Source: Streptomyces ambofaciens ATCC 23877
GTDB taxonomy: Bacteria > Actinomycetota > Actinomycetes > Streptomycetales > Streptomycetaceae
DNA length: 64,000 bases
Direction of reading: 5' to 3'
NCBI RefSeq assembly: GCF_001267885.1
Contig: NZ_CP012382.1
Location: forward strand, 5,877,001-5,941,000
Within the stretch, counting starts at the first letter, position 1. Every line of letters begins with the position of its first letter. The notes below the pieces were generated by a model. That model saw only the letters and a program-made list of their open reading frames with translations. It did no database searches and was not told where the DNA came from. The translations under genes were made by a program, and so were the position numbers. This document shows, one piece after another, positions 26,767-35,543 of this stretch.

Positions 26767-26801
26767 AAGGCCCGGTTCCACCAGGTGGGGAACCGGGCCT
26801 T
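26767..26801 (+). terminator. Hairpin terminator after hrdB
   Basis: A 13-bp perfect inverted repeat (AAGGCCCGGTTCC / GGAACCGGGCCTT) with a 9-nt loop begins 20 nt after the hrdB stop. Confidence 0.85.
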
Positions 26802-26882
26802 CGCGTTGATCAGCGGGTGCGCGGCACGGCGTGCTGGATCACTCTGGGTGTTCCAGGAATCACCCAGGAGTGAGGAGCCTGC

Positions 26883-27737
26883 ATGCGTCGCCTCTTTGCC
26901 CGGGCACTGGCCCGGCCGCTGGTCCTGGCGGCCGCGGCGACCGCGATACCGCTGGTGTCCACCGCCCCCGCATCCGCCGACAGCATCGTTGTCGGCGGCT
27001 TTCCGGTCGAAGTGTCCGACAGTCCGTGGACCGTCGCCCTGTCCAGTCGTGACCGGTTCGGAGGTACGCGGGCGGGACAGTTCTGCGGGGGAGTGGCCGT
27101 CGGCCGCACCACCGTGCTCACGGCGGCGCACTGCCTGGGGGAGGAGGTTCTCGGGTCGCCGCCCGACGAGGTGCGCGACCTGAGGGTCATCGCCGGTCGC
27201 ACCGATCTGCTCTCGGACCAGGGCCACGAGATCCCCGTCCGCGACGTCTGGGTGAATCCGGCGCACGACGACGTCAGCAACGCCGGCGACTTCGCCGTGA
27301 TCACCCTCTCCGCATCCCTGCCCGCCGGCTCGGTCATAGGGATGGCGGCCGAGGGAGACCCCGCGTACGAGCCGGAGACGGGCGCGCTCGTCTACGGATG
27401 GGGGGACACCTCGGGCGCGGGCGACTACGCGAACGGCCTGCGGGCGGCTCGCGTGCGTGTACTGGCCGACCCGCTCTGCGAGCGGGCGTATCCGGGCAGT
27501 GACGACGGTCGCTATCTCGCCGGCACCATGCTCTGCGCCGGCGAGGACGCCGGTGGCCGTGACGCCTGCCAGGGGGACAGCGGGGGGCCGCTGGTCGCCC
27601 AGGGGAGGCTCATCGGACTCGTGTCCTGGGGGAGCGGCTGTGGCCGCCCCGGGAGTCCGGGGGTCTACACGCGCGTCTCCGCGGTTCTGCGGACGCTGGG
27701 ATGGGACGATGCCGCGCGCCGACGCGAGGGCGTCTGA
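26883..27737 (+). CDS. Secreted trypsin-like serine protease (S1 family)
   Basis: The 284-aa precursor has a Sec signal peptide (basic start MRRLF, hydrophobic core, cleavage likely after STAPASA near residue 32). The trypsin fold carries His83 in LTAAHCL, Asp136 in GDFAVITL and Ser233 in CQGDSGGPL. Asp227, six residues before the nucleophile, is the S1-pocket position that selects Arg/Lys, so trypsin-like specificity is predicted. Six cysteines allow the usual disulphides. The VVGG-like segment near 36-39 suggests a short activation propeptide. GAGGAG precedes the ATG. It lies between two terminators and is monocistronic. Confidence 0.95.
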   Translation: MRRLFARALARPLVLAAAATAIPLVSTAPASADSIVVGGFPVEVSDSPWTVALSSRDRFGGTRAGQFCGGVAVGRTTVLTAAHCLGEEVLGSPPDEVRDLRVIAGRTDLLSDQGHEIPVRDVWVNPAHDDVSNAGDFAVITLSASLPAGSVIGMAAEGDPAYEPETGALVYGWGDTSGAGDYANGLRAARVRVLADPLCERAYPGSDDGRYLAGTMLCAGEDAGGRDACQGDSGGPLVAQGRLIGLVSWGSGCGRPGSPGVYTRVSAVLRTLGWDDAARRREGV

Positions 27738-27766
27738 CGGCCCCTGAGGGCCTGCTGTGAACGAGC

Positions 27767-27805
27767 ACGGGCGGCCGCCTCCGGGTTGCAGAGGCGGCCG
27801 CCCGT
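27767..27805. terminator. Hairpin terminator between protease and DUF7455 gene
   Basis: Arms of 14 bp (ACGGGCGGCCGCCT / AGGCGGCCGCCCGT) with an 11-nt loop lie between two convergent genes. Confidence 0.85.
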
Positions 27806-27848
27806 TGTTCGGCCTGTGCCGAGTCGGCTCGTCGTCGGGCGCGTAGCG

Positions 27849-28079
27849 TCAGCGCTCTTCCTCGGCGGAAGATTCGGGAACGGCCGTCAGCCGCTCCGTC
27901 TCGTCCTGTATCTCAGCGGCGATCTTCTTGAGTTCCGGCTCGAACTTGCGCCCGTGGTGGGCGCAGAAGAGCAGTTCTCCGCCGCTCAGCAGGACGACGC
28001 GCAGGTATGCCTGGGCGCCGCAGCGGTCGCAGCGATCGGCGGCCGTCAGCGGGCTTGCGGAAGTCAGAACAGTAGTCAC
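27849..28079 (-). CDS. Small zinc-ribbon-like DUF7455 protein
   Basis: The 76-aa protein contains CDRCGAQAYLRV and, 20 residues on, CAHHGRKF, which together make a probable Cys4/Cys3His-type zinc site, followed by an acidic helical tail. This is a widespread actinobacterial family (DUF7455, as I recall) often annotated near topoisomerase or sigma genes; its function is unknown. The GTG start at 28079 follows AGAGG at proper spacing. It is divergent from parE. Confidence 0.82.
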   Translation of the reverse strand: MTTVLTSASPLTAADRCDRCGAQAYLRVVLLSGGELLFCAHHGRKFEPELKKIAAEIQDETERLTAVPESSAEEER

Positions 28080-28519
28080 GTCGCCTCTTCTCTAGCTCGA
28101 CGAGCTGTCGTACCAGGGTCAACATCCAACCAGCCCCAAAACGTTCCCGCTCGTGGCTTTTCCTCGAAAAAACTTTCCGAGGGGCCGGCTGTTGCCGGTT
28201 GGCGGCGAATGTGCCGTATTGCGTGTCTGTGTGTCGTACGGGTTCGCGCAGTCGGTCAGTGTCGGTCCCGCCGGCTGGGTTGCCGGTTTGTTCATGAGGA
28301 CGTGCCCGGAGCCTAAATGGTTCATGCCTCGAAGGGAACGTGATGTGTACTTCACCCCATCGAGGGATCGAACAGTTATGCGAGGCTGGACTAGGGTGTG
28401 TCCTCGACGAGGGTGGCGTTACAACGGCTCTACCAGGCCTCGGTACCCTCAGACCGGTGAACCGAGCCGCGCCCTTACCCAGCGGGGCCCCATCTGAAAT
28501 TCAGCGAGGAGCGAACCGC
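28080..28519. other. 440-bp divergent region upstream of parE
   Basis: This region is more A/T-rich than its surroundings and has no convincing coding frame, so it should hold promoters for the DUF7455 gene and parE. TCGAACAGTTATGCGA (28368-28383) matches 13 of 16 positions of the SOS palindrome (one is the N) but its right half is poor. The parE ribosome-binding site GAGGAG is at 28505-28510. Confidence 0.45.
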
Positions 28520-30643
28520 GTGACCGCCGAGACATCCGTGCCGTCCACTGCGCTGCTGGCAGGAGCAGACCGGGACGGATCCAACTACACCGCGCGGCAC
28601 CTGCTCGTCCTCGAAGGGCTCGAGGCCGTACGCAAGCGTCCGGGCATGTACATCGGATCGACCGACAGCCGTGGCCTGATGCACTGCCTGTGGGAGATCA
28701 TCGACAACTCCGTCGACGAGGCCCTCGGCGGCTACTGCGACCACATCGAGGTGATCCTCCACGACGACGCCTCGGTGGAGGTCCGTGACAACGGCCGGGG
28801 CATCCCGGTCGACGTCGAGCCCAAGACCGGCCTGTCCGGCGTCGAGGTCGTCATGACCAAGCTGCACGCCGGTGGCAAGTTCGGCGGAGGCTCCTACGCC
28901 GCCTCGGGCGGCCTGCACGGCGTGGGCGCCTCCGTGGTGAACGCCCTGTCCAGCCGGCTGGACATCGAGGTCGACCGCGGCGGGCACACGCACGCCATCA
29001 GCTTCCGGCGCGGAGTGCCGGGCGCGTTCGCGGGGGCGGGGTCGGACGCCCGGTTCGAGGCCAAGAGCGGGCTGCGCAAGGCCAGGAAGATCCCCAAGGG
29101 CCGCAGCGGCACCCGGGTGCGGTACTGGGCGGACCGCCAGATCTTCCTCAAGGACGCCAAGCTCTCCCTGGACACGCTGCACCAGCGCGCCCGCCAGACC
29201 GCGTTCCTGGTGCCCGGACTGACCATCGTCGTCCGCGACGAGTTCGGACTCGGCGACGGCGGCAGCAAGGGCGAGGAGTCCTTCCGCTTCGACGGCGGCA
29301 TCAGCGAGTTCTGTGAGTTCCTGGCTGCCGACAGGCCCGTCTGCGACGTCCTCCGCTTCAGCGGACAGGGCAGCTTCAAGGAGACGGTCCCCGTCCTCGA
29401 CGAGCACGGCCAGATGACGCCCACCGAGGTCACCCGCGACCTCGGGGTCGACGTCGCGATGCGCTGGGGCACGGGGTACGACACCACCCTCAAGTCCTTC
29501 GTCAACATCATCGCCACGCCCAAGGGCGGCACCCACGTCGCCGGCTTCGAGCAGGCGGTGGCCAAGACCATGAACGAGGCGCTGCGGGCCAAGAAGATGC
29601 TCCGCGTCGCCGAGGACGACATCGTCAAGGACGACGCCCTGGAGGGGCTCACGGCGGTCGTGACCGTCCGTCTCGCCGAGCCGCAGTTCGAGGGCCAGAC
29701 CAAGGAGGTCCTCGGCACCTCGGCGGCCCGCCGGATCGTGAACAACGTCATCAGCAAGGAACTAAAGGCGTTCCTCACCTCCACCAAGCGCGACGCCGCC
29801 CAGCAGGCCCGCGTCGTCATGGAGAAGGCCGTCGCCGCGGCGCGGACCCGCATCGCCGCCCGCCAGCACAAGGACGCCCAGCGCCGCAAGACGGCCCTGG
29901 AGTCCTCCTCGCTGCCCGCGAAGCTCGCCGACTGCCGCAGCGACGACGTCGACCGCAGCGAGCTGTTCATCGTCGAGGGAGACTCCGCCCTGGGTACGGC
30001 GAAGCTCGCCCGGAACTCCGAGTTCCAGGCGCTGCTGCCGATCCGCGGCAAGATCCTCAACGTCCAGAAGTCCTCCGTGACCGACATGCTGAAGAACGCC
30101 GAGTGCGGCGCGATCATCCAGGTCATAGGAGCCGGGTCCGGCCGTACCTTCGACATCGACGCGGCCCGGTACGGCAAGATCATCATGATGACGGACGCCG
30201 ATGTGGACGGTTCCCACATCCGCACCCTGCTGCTGACGCTGTTCCACCGCTACATGCGGCCCATGGTGGAGGCGGGCCGGGTCTTCGCGGCGGTGCCGCC
30301 GCTGCACCGCATCGAGCTCGTGCAGCCGAAGAAGGGCCAGGACAAGTACGTCTACACGTACTCGGACCGGGAGCTGCGCGACAAGCTCATGGAGCTCCAG
30401 AGCCAGGGCGTGCGCTACAAGGACTCCATCCAGCGCTACAAGGGTCTGGGCGAGATGGACGCCGACCAGCTGGCGGAGACGACCATGGACCCCCGGCTCC
30501 GCACCCTGCGCCGGATCAACCTGACCGACCTGGAATCCGCCGAGCAGGTCTTCGACCTGCTGATGGGCAATGACGTCGCTCCCCGCAAGGAGTTCATCTC
30601 CAGTTCGGCGGCGACGCTGGACCGGTCGCGCATCGACGCGTGA
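28520..30643 (+). CDS. parE: DNA topoisomerase IV / second gyrase subunit B (ATPase)
   Basis: The 707-aa type IIA topoisomerase B subunit decatenates daughter chromosomes with ParC. Visible motifs are the GHKL ATPase residues EIIDNSVDEAL (about 62-72), NGRGIPVDV (about 92), and LHGVGASVVNALSS (about 133). The TOPRIM metal motifs are EGDSALGTAK (about 488) and DADVDGSHIR (about 558). GTG at 28520, ten bases after GAGGAG, is the best start; the upstream in-frame start would lack a ribosome-binding site. The partner subunit gene lies 8.5 kb away at 39199-41655 rather than adjacent, as in S. coelicolor. Confidence 0.95.
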   Translation: MTAETSVPSTALLAGADRDGSNYTARHLLVLEGLEAVRKRPGMYIGSTDSRGLMHCLWEIIDNSVDEALGGYCDHIEVILHDDASVEVRDNGRGIPVDVEPKTGLSGVEVVMTKLHAGGKFGGGSYAASGGLHGVGASVVNALSSRLDIEVDRGGHTHAISFRRGVPGAFAGAGSDARFEAKSGLRKARKIPKGRSGTRVRYWADRQIFLKDAKLSLDTLHQRARQTAFLVPGLTIVVRDEFGLGDGGSKGEESFRFDGGISEFCEFLAADRPVCDVLRFSGQGSFKETVPVLDEHGQMTPTEVTRDLGVDVAMRWGTGYDTTLKSFVNIIATPKGGTHVAGFEQAVAKTMNEALRAKKMLRVAEDDIVKDDALEGLTAVVTVRLAEPQFEGQTKEVLGTSAARRIVNNVISKELKAFLTSTKRDAAQQARVVMEKAVAAARTRIAARQHKDAQRRKTALESSSLPAKLADCRSDDVDRSELFIVEGDSALGTAKLARNSEFQALLPIRGKILNVQKSSVTDMLKNAECGAIIQVIGAGSGRTFDIDAARYGKIIMMTDADVDGSHIRTLLLTLFHRYMRPMVEAGRVFAAVPPLHRIELVQPKKGQDKYVYTYSDRELRDKLMELQSQGVRYKDSIQRYKGLGEMDADQLAETTMDPRLRTLRRINLTDLESAEQVFDLLMGNDVAPRKEFISSSAATLDRSRIDA

Positions 30644-30658
30644 CCATGCGCCACCGGT

Positions 30659-30693
30659 GAGCCGGGCCCGGGACGACGAACCGGGTCCGGCTC
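30659..30693 (+). terminator. Hairpin terminator after parE
   Basis: GAGCCGGGCCCG pairs with CGGGTCCGGCTC (one G-U pair), with an 11-nt loop, and further complementary bases flank the stem. Confidence 0.7.
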
Positions 30694-30876
30694 CGGTGTG
30701 TGGCCCGGACAGTACTCCTGGTGCGTTCCGCGCCCGGGGAGGTGCGTGACGCGTAGGGGAAGGCCGGTACGCGTACGGGAGGGGCCCGGCGCCCTCCAGG
30801 GGACACAGTCACCTGATGGGGTGAAGCGTGAGGGGAAGAAGAGTCGGGGATCTTCCCGTTCTGTCCATCCTTGGGC

Positions 30877-31440
30877 ATGCAGTCAAGCAATGATCGTCTT
30901 CGCGGTGCCGGGGGCGGTCCCGAAAGCGCGGTGGATCACCGCGGCGCCCTGGACCCGCCCTCCCCGGAGGGTTCCTCGTGTCCGGGATACGACGACCCGT
31001 GGTACGACGCCCTGGCCTCCGGCTGGGGCGAGTCGCCCGGCGCCCGGGGCCCCGAGGGGGCGTTGCCTTCGATGCGCCGGGAGCGGGCGAAGGACCCGGA
31101 CCGGATCGCGGCCGACGTGTATCTGGAGGTCCAGCGCAGTGCGGCCTTCCAGGAGGTCCGCAGCAGGTACCGGCGGTTCGTGGTGCCGGCGGTCGTCGCC
31201 TTCCTGGGGTGGTACGCCGCCTACGTCGTGGCCGCCACGACGGCGCCCGCGCTGATGGCCCGGCCCGTGGCCGGAGCGGTGAACGTGGCGATGCTTGCCG
31301 GGCTCGGGCAGTTCCTCAGCACGTTCCTGCTCACCTGGGCCTACGCCCGGCACGCGCGACTGCGCAGGGACCGGGCCGCGCTGGAACTGCGCTGGGACAC
31401 CCAGGAACTGACGCGCGGAGCGCGAGGGAGCGCATCGTGA
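30877..31440 (+). CDS. DUF485 membrane protein, partner of the symporter
   Basis: The 187-aa protein has a hydrophilic N-terminal half and a DUF485 domain: SAAFQEVRSRYRRFVVPAVV (about residues 86-105) leading into a first membrane helix, and a second helix AMLAGLGQFLSTFLLTWAYA (about 137-156), then a basic cytosolic end. DUF485 proteins (YjcH in E. coli) are encoded with ActP-type acetate/cation symporters, as here: the stop codon overlaps the GTG of the next gene by 4 bp, so the two are translationally coupled. A TTG at 30871 is an alternative start; ribosome-binding sites are weak for both. Confidence 0.88.
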   Translation: MQSSNDRLRGAGGGPESAVDHRGALDPPSPEGSSCPGYDDPWYDALASGWGESPGARGPEGALPSMRRERAKDPDRIAADVYLEVQRSAAFQEVRSRYRRFVVPAVVAFLGWYAAYVVAATTAPALMARPVAGAVNVAMLAGLGQFLSTFLLTWAYARHARLRRDRAALELRWDTQELTRGARGSAS

Positions 31441-33029
31441 CGGGCGACCACCAGACCCTGGCGCTGTTCCTGTTCAGCGCGTTCGTCGCCGTCACGCTGG
31501 CGATCACCACCTGGGTGAGCCGCAACCGGCACGGCTCGGCGGAGGAGTTCTACGCGGGCGGCCGGCTCTTCTCCCCGATGGAGAATGGTTTTGCCATCGC
31601 CGGTGACTACATGTCGGCCGCCTCCTTCCTCGGCATCTCCGGGCTCATCGCGCTCTACGGCTACGACGGCATGCTGTACTCGGTGGGCTTTCTGGTCGCC
31701 TGGCTCGTGGTCCTGTTCCTCGTCGCCGAACTGGTGCGCAACTGCGGAAGGTTCACCCTCGCCGACGTCGTGGCGGCACGGATGCGTGAGCGGCCGGTGC
31801 GGATCGCCGCGGGCACCTCGTCGGTCACCGTCTCCGTCCTGTACCTGGTGGCGCAGATGGTGGGCGCGGGCAGTCTGGTCGCGCTGCTGCTCGGCGGCAC
31901 CACCGAGGCGGCGCGGACCTGGACGGTCATCGGCGTCGGCGCCCTCATGGTGATCTACGTGTCGCTGGGCGGCATGCGGGCCACCACCTGGATCCAGATC
32001 GTGAAGGCGGTGCTGCTGCTCGGCGGGACCGTGGCACTGACCGCGCTCGTCCTGGTCCGCTTCCACGGGGACTTCGACCGGCTGCTGCGCGCGGCGGCCG
32101 AACGCAGCGGTCACGGCGACGCGTTCCTGGCGCCCGGTCTGGCCTACGGCGGGGACTGGACCTCACGCTTCGACTTCATCAGCCTGGGCCTCGCCCTGGT
32201 GCTGGGCACGGCCGGGCTGCCGCACATCCTGTCCCGCTTCTACACCGTGCCCACCGCCCGGGCGGCGAGGCGGTCCGTCGTCTGGGCGATCGGCCTCATC
32301 GGCGGCTTCTACCTGATGACGATCGTGCTCGGGTTCGGCGCCGCCGCCCTGGTCGGGCCGGATGCCGTGCGAGCGTCGAACGCGGCCGGGAACACGGCGG
32401 TCCCGCTGCTCGCCCTCGACCTGGGCGGCGGCGCGGGGTCCACCGGGGGGACGGTTCTGTTCGCGGTCGTCGCCGCCGTGGCGTTCGCCACCATCCTGGC
32501 GGTGGTCGCCGGCATCACCCTGGCCTCCTCCGCCTCCGTGGCCCACGACCTGTACGCGTCCCTGCGGCGCCGTGACGCCGCACCGCGCAGCGAGGTCGCC
32601 GTGGCCCGTGTCGCCGCCGTCGGGACCGGCGCCGTCGCCATCGCACTCGGCCTGCTCGCGCGGGACCTCAACGTCGCGTTCCTCGTGGGCCTCGCCTTTG
32701 CCGTCGCGGCGTCCGCAAACCTGCCCGTGCTGCTCTACTCGCTGTTCTGGTGCGGTTTCACCACGCGCGGCGCGGTGTGGGCCGTCTACGGCGGCCTCGT
32801 CCCCGCCGTGGTTCTCGTGCTGCTGTCCCCGGTGGTGTCGGGCACCCCGCAGTCGCTGTTCCCGGGCGCCGACTTCCAGTTCTTCCCGTTGCAGAACCCC
32901 GGCCTGGTCTCGATCCCGTTGGGCTTCCTCGCGGGCTGGCTGGGCACCGTCACCTCGCCCGAGGTGCCGGACGAGGCCAAGCACGCCGAGACGGAGGTGC
33001 GGTCGCTGACCGGGGCGGGGGCCGTGTAG
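31437..33029 (+). CDS. Sodium:solute symporter (SSS family), ActP-like
   Basis: The 530-aa protein has about 13 transmembrane segments and SSS-family motifs: the early YAGGRLFSPMENGFAIAGDY (about residues 40-59), SAASFLGISGLIALYGYDG (about 61-79), and the mid-protein LGLALVLGTAGLPHILSRFY (about 251-270). ActP relatives import acetate, propionate or similar carboxylates with a cation. GTG overlaps the DUF485 stop by 4 bp. A CitA/CitB-type two-component system lies convergently 24 bp beyond the stop, and such systems typically sense carboxylates, so the two transcription units may be functionally linked. Confidence 0.92.
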   Translation: MTGDHQTLALFLFSAFVAVTLAITTWVSRNRHGSAEEFYAGGRLFSPMENGFAIAGDYMSAASFLGISGLIALYGYDGMLYSVGFLVAWLVVLFLVAELVRNCGRFTLADVVAARMRERPVRIAAGTSSVTVSVLYLVAQMVGAGSLVALLLGGTTEAARTWTVIGVGALMVIYVSLGGMRATTWIQIVKAVLLLGGTVALTALVLVRFHGDFDRLLRAAAERSGHGDAFLAPGLAYGGDWTSRFDFISLGLALVLGTAGLPHILSRFYTVPTARAARRSVVWAIGLIGGFYLMTIVLGFGAAALVGPDAVRASNAAGNTAVPLLALDLGGGAGSTGGTVLFAVVAAVAFATILAVVAGITLASSASVAHDLYASLRRRDAAPRSEVAVARVAAVGTGAVAIALGLLARDLNVAFLVGLAFAVAASANLPVLLYSLFWCGFTTRGAVWAVYGGLVPAVVLVLLSPVVSGTPQSLFPGADFQFFPLQNPGLVSIPLGFLAGWLGTVTSPEVPDEAKHAETEVRSLTGAGAV

Positions 33030-33053
33030 GCGGCTCCGGCGGCGCGGTGCCGC

Positions 33054-33734
33054 TCAGGTGCGGGTCGCCCACTCGTAACGGTGCTCCGGGCGGCCCGCGT
33101 CCCCGTACTTGAGGGTCAGCCTGGCCCGGCCCGTGCGCTCCAGGAGCTTCAGGTAGCGCTGCGCGGTCTGCCGGCTCACCCCGGTCAGGTCGGCGATCTC
33201 CTGCGCGGACAGAGCGCCGTCGGCCTTCATCAGGCACTGGCGCACCAGCTCGGCCGTGGTCGGGGAGTGCCCCTTGGGCAGCCCGGGCTCCGACGGAGCC
33301 GACAAGGCGCCGAACATGCGGTCGACCTCCGCCTGCTCCGCCTCACCACCGCCGTCGAGCGTGCGCCGCAGCTCCGCGTACGCCTCCAGCTTGGCGCGCA
33401 GCCCCACGAAGGCGAACGGCTTGACCAGGTACTGCAAAGCGCCCTGGCGCATCGCTGCCTGAACGGTCGCCACGTCCCGCGCCGCCGTCACCATGATCAC
33501 GTCGGTCTGGTGGCCCCGCCGCCGCATCTCCTGGACGACCTCCAGACCGGTCCGGTCGGGCAGGTAGTGGTCCAGCAGGACCAGATCCACACGGGGGAGC
33601 GTCTCCACACCGCGGAGCGCCTCCAGCGCGCTGTGCGCCTGACCGGCCACGTGGAAGCCCGGCACCTTCTCGACGTAGGCGGCGTTGACCCGCGCGACCC
33701 GCGTGTCGTCGTCCACGACCAGGACCTCGATCAT
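33054..33734 (-). CDS. CitB/DcuR-type response regulator
   Basis: The 226-aa regulator has a receiver domain with acidic pocket VVDDD (residues 6-10), phospho-acceptor Asp55 in DLVLLDHYLPDRTG and a conserved Lys in QYLVKPFAFVGL. A C-terminal winged helix-turn-helix of the CitB type follows (SAQEIADLTGVSRQTAQRYL, about 187-206). It would activate transport or catabolic genes when phosphorylated by the adjacent kinase; the symporter operon facing it is a candidate target. GGAGGAGG precedes the ATG, and the start overlaps the kinase stop by 4 bp (33731-33734). Confidence 0.94.
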   Translation of the reverse strand: MIEVLVVDDDTRVARVNAAYVEKVPGFHVAGQAHSALEALRGVETLPRVDLVLLDHYLPDRTGLEVVQEMRRRGHQTDVIMVTAARDVATVQAAMRQGALQYLVKPFAFVGLRAKLEAYAELRRTLDGGGEAEQAEVDRMFGALSAPSEPGLPKGHSPTTAELVRQCLMKADGALSAQEIADLTGVSRQTAQRYLKLLERTGRARLTLKYGDAGRPEHRYEWATRT

Positions 33735-35440
33735 CGGGCCTCCTCCTCGGTGGCGGTGGCGGTGGCGGTGGCGGTGCTCATGGGAGCGGGGGTGGCGGGC
33801 GCGGTGAGGGCCGGTTCCGGGTCGGCCCCGGTCAGCGCCTCGGGCAGGACGACGACGAACTCCGCGCCCCCGCCGTACGCCGTCTCGACGGTCGCGCTGC
33901 CGCCCTGCCGCTCGGCCAGCCTGCGGACCAGCGACAGCCCGATACCGCGCTGCCGGTGCGCCGGTCGCTCCTTGGTCGACCATCCCGCCGTGAACACCGA
34001 CTCGCGGTGTTCCGCCGGGACGCCGGGCCCCGTGTCGCGCACCGTGAGCGTGACGGCGCGCCCCTGCGCCCGCAACTCGACCTCCACCCGCGCGTGCGGC
34101 GATCCCGCGGCGGCGTCGAGCGCGTTGTCGACCAGGTTGCCGACCACGGTCACGAGCCCCCTCGGGTCGACCAGGCGGTCCGGCAGCCGCGTACGGTCCG
34201 ACACCCACAGGGCGACTCCCCGTTCCGCCGCGACGGTCGCCTTGCCGACCAGCAGGGCGGCCAGCAGCGGGTCCTGGATCCGCTCGGTGATCTGCTCCGC
34301 CGTCACCCGGTGATCGGCGACCACCTCGCCGACGAACTCCACGGCGTCGTCGTACATCTCGAGTTCGAGCAGCCCGAGCAGGGTGTGCATGCGGTTGGCG
34401 TGCTCGTGGTCCTGCGCGCGCAGGGCGTCGATCAGGCCGCGCGTCGAGTCCAGTTCCCGGCCGAGCTGCTCCAGCTCGGTGCGGTCCCGCAGCGTGGCCA
34501 CGGCACCGCCGTCGTCGGTCGGCATCCGGTTGGCGACCAGTACCCGCTGACCGCGAACGGTGAGCAGGTCGGTGCCGGTCACCCGGCCGGCCAGGACATC
34601 GGCCGTACGGCCCGGGCCGAGCGCCTCCTCGGGGGAGCGGCCGACGGCCTCGGCGCCGACGCCCAGCAGGCGCTGCGCCTCGTCGTTGAGCAGCCGGACC
34701 AGGCCGCCGCGGTCCAGGGCGACGACCCCCTCCCGGATGCCGTGCAGCATGGCCTCGCGCTCCGCGAGCAGCCCCGCGATGTCCGAGAAGGCCAGGTCCC
34801 GGGTCTGCCGCTGCACCCGGCGTGAGATGAGCCAGGCGGCCAGCGCGCCGACGGCCAGTGCGCCCCCGGCGTACGCGAACAGGCCGGGAATGGCGTGGAC
34901 CAGTCGCGCGCGGACGCTGTCGTAGGCGATGCCGACCGACACCGCGCCGACGACGGAACCGTCGCCGGCGCGCAGCGGCACCTTGCCGCGCGCGGAACGC
35001 CCCAGGGTGCCGTCGTCGATCTCCATGACCTCGCGGCCCGCCAGCGCCTGCCCCGGGTCGGTGGAGACGACCTCGCCGATCCGCTCCGGGTCGGTGTGCG
35101 ACCAGCGCACGCCCTGCCGGTCCATCACGACGACGTACTCCGCCTTCGTGGCCTTCCGGATGCGCTCCGTCTCCCGCTGCACCGGGCCGTCCGGAGCCGG
35201 GCGCGTGGTCCGCAGCTCCTCGGCCACCCGCGGCTGCTGCGCCGTGGTCTGCGCGATCGCGAGCGCCCGGCGCATCGCCTGGTCGTCCAGTTGGTCGCCG
35301 AGCGGCGCCAGGAACAACCCGGTCGCGAGTACGGCGACTCCCGCGGCGATCGCCAGCTGCATCAGCAGCACCTGGGAGAAGACCCGCCGCGGCAGGCCGA
35401 GGCGCAGGCGGCGTGCGGGGGGAGTGGAGCTCATACCCAT
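33731..35440 (-). CDS. CitA/DcuS-type sensor histidine kinase
   Basis: The 569-aa kinase has a membrane helix at about residues 23-45, an extracytoplasmic PAS/Cache-like sensor (about 46-180) with EYVVVMDRQGVRWSHTDPER as in CitA/DcuS, and a second helix (about 184-206). A cytosolic PAS domain (about 230-320) follows, then the phospho-acceptor box LRAQDHEHANRMHTLLGLLE with His345, and an ATPase domain with N-box VVGNLVDNALDAA, G1 DTGPGVP and GIGLSLVRRL. The sensor class binds di- and tricarboxylates. A GGCGGT hexamer repeat encodes a Thr-Ala run at the very C-terminus. The first gene of a two-gene operon with its response regulator. Confidence 0.93.
   Translation of the reverse strand: MGMSSTPPARRLRLGLPRRVFSQVLLMQLAIAAGVAVLATGLFLAPLGDQLDDQAMRRALAIAQTTAQQPRVAEELRTTRPAPDGPVQRETERIRKATKAEYVVVMDRQGVRWSHTDPERIGEVVSTDPGQALAGREVMEIDDGTLGRSARGKVPLRAGDGSVVGAVSVGIAYDSVRARLVHAIPGLFAYAGGALAVGALAAWLISRRVQRQTRDLAFSDIAGLLAEREAMLHGIREGVVALDRGGLVRLLNDEAQRLLGVGAEAVGRSPEEALGPGRTADVLAGRVTGTDLLTVRGQRVLVANRMPTDDGGAVATLRDRTELEQLGRELDSTRGLIDALRAQDHEHANRMHTLLGLLELEMYDDAVEFVGEVVADHRVTAEQITERIQDPLLAALLVGKATVAAERGVALWVSDRTRLPDRLVDPRGLVTVVGNLVDNALDAAAGSPHARVEVELRAQGRAVTLTVRDTGPGVPAEHRESVFTAGWSTKERPAHRQRGIGLSLVRRLAERQGGSATVETAYGGGAEFVVVLPEALTGADPEPALTAPATPAPMSTATATATATEEEAR
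33749..33776. repeat. GGCGGT hexanucleotide microsatellite
   Basis: GGTGGC is repeated four times plus GGTG, coding for alternating Thr and Ala near the kinase C-terminus. Copy changes would stay in frame. Confidence 0.85.
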
Positions 35441-35543
35441 GACGGTACGTGGGAGGCGGCGGCATGCCGTAGAGGGGTGTGGCGCGGATCTCCTGATCGT
35501 CGCCGCCGGCGGAGGGCGGGCCGGGTGCGCGCCGAGGCGCCGC

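Noticed and set aside
28368..28383. SOS-like sequence TCGAACAGTTATGCGA upstream of parE
   Set aside because: The left half-site is perfect but the right half is degraded, and parE is not a known SOS gene; likely chance.
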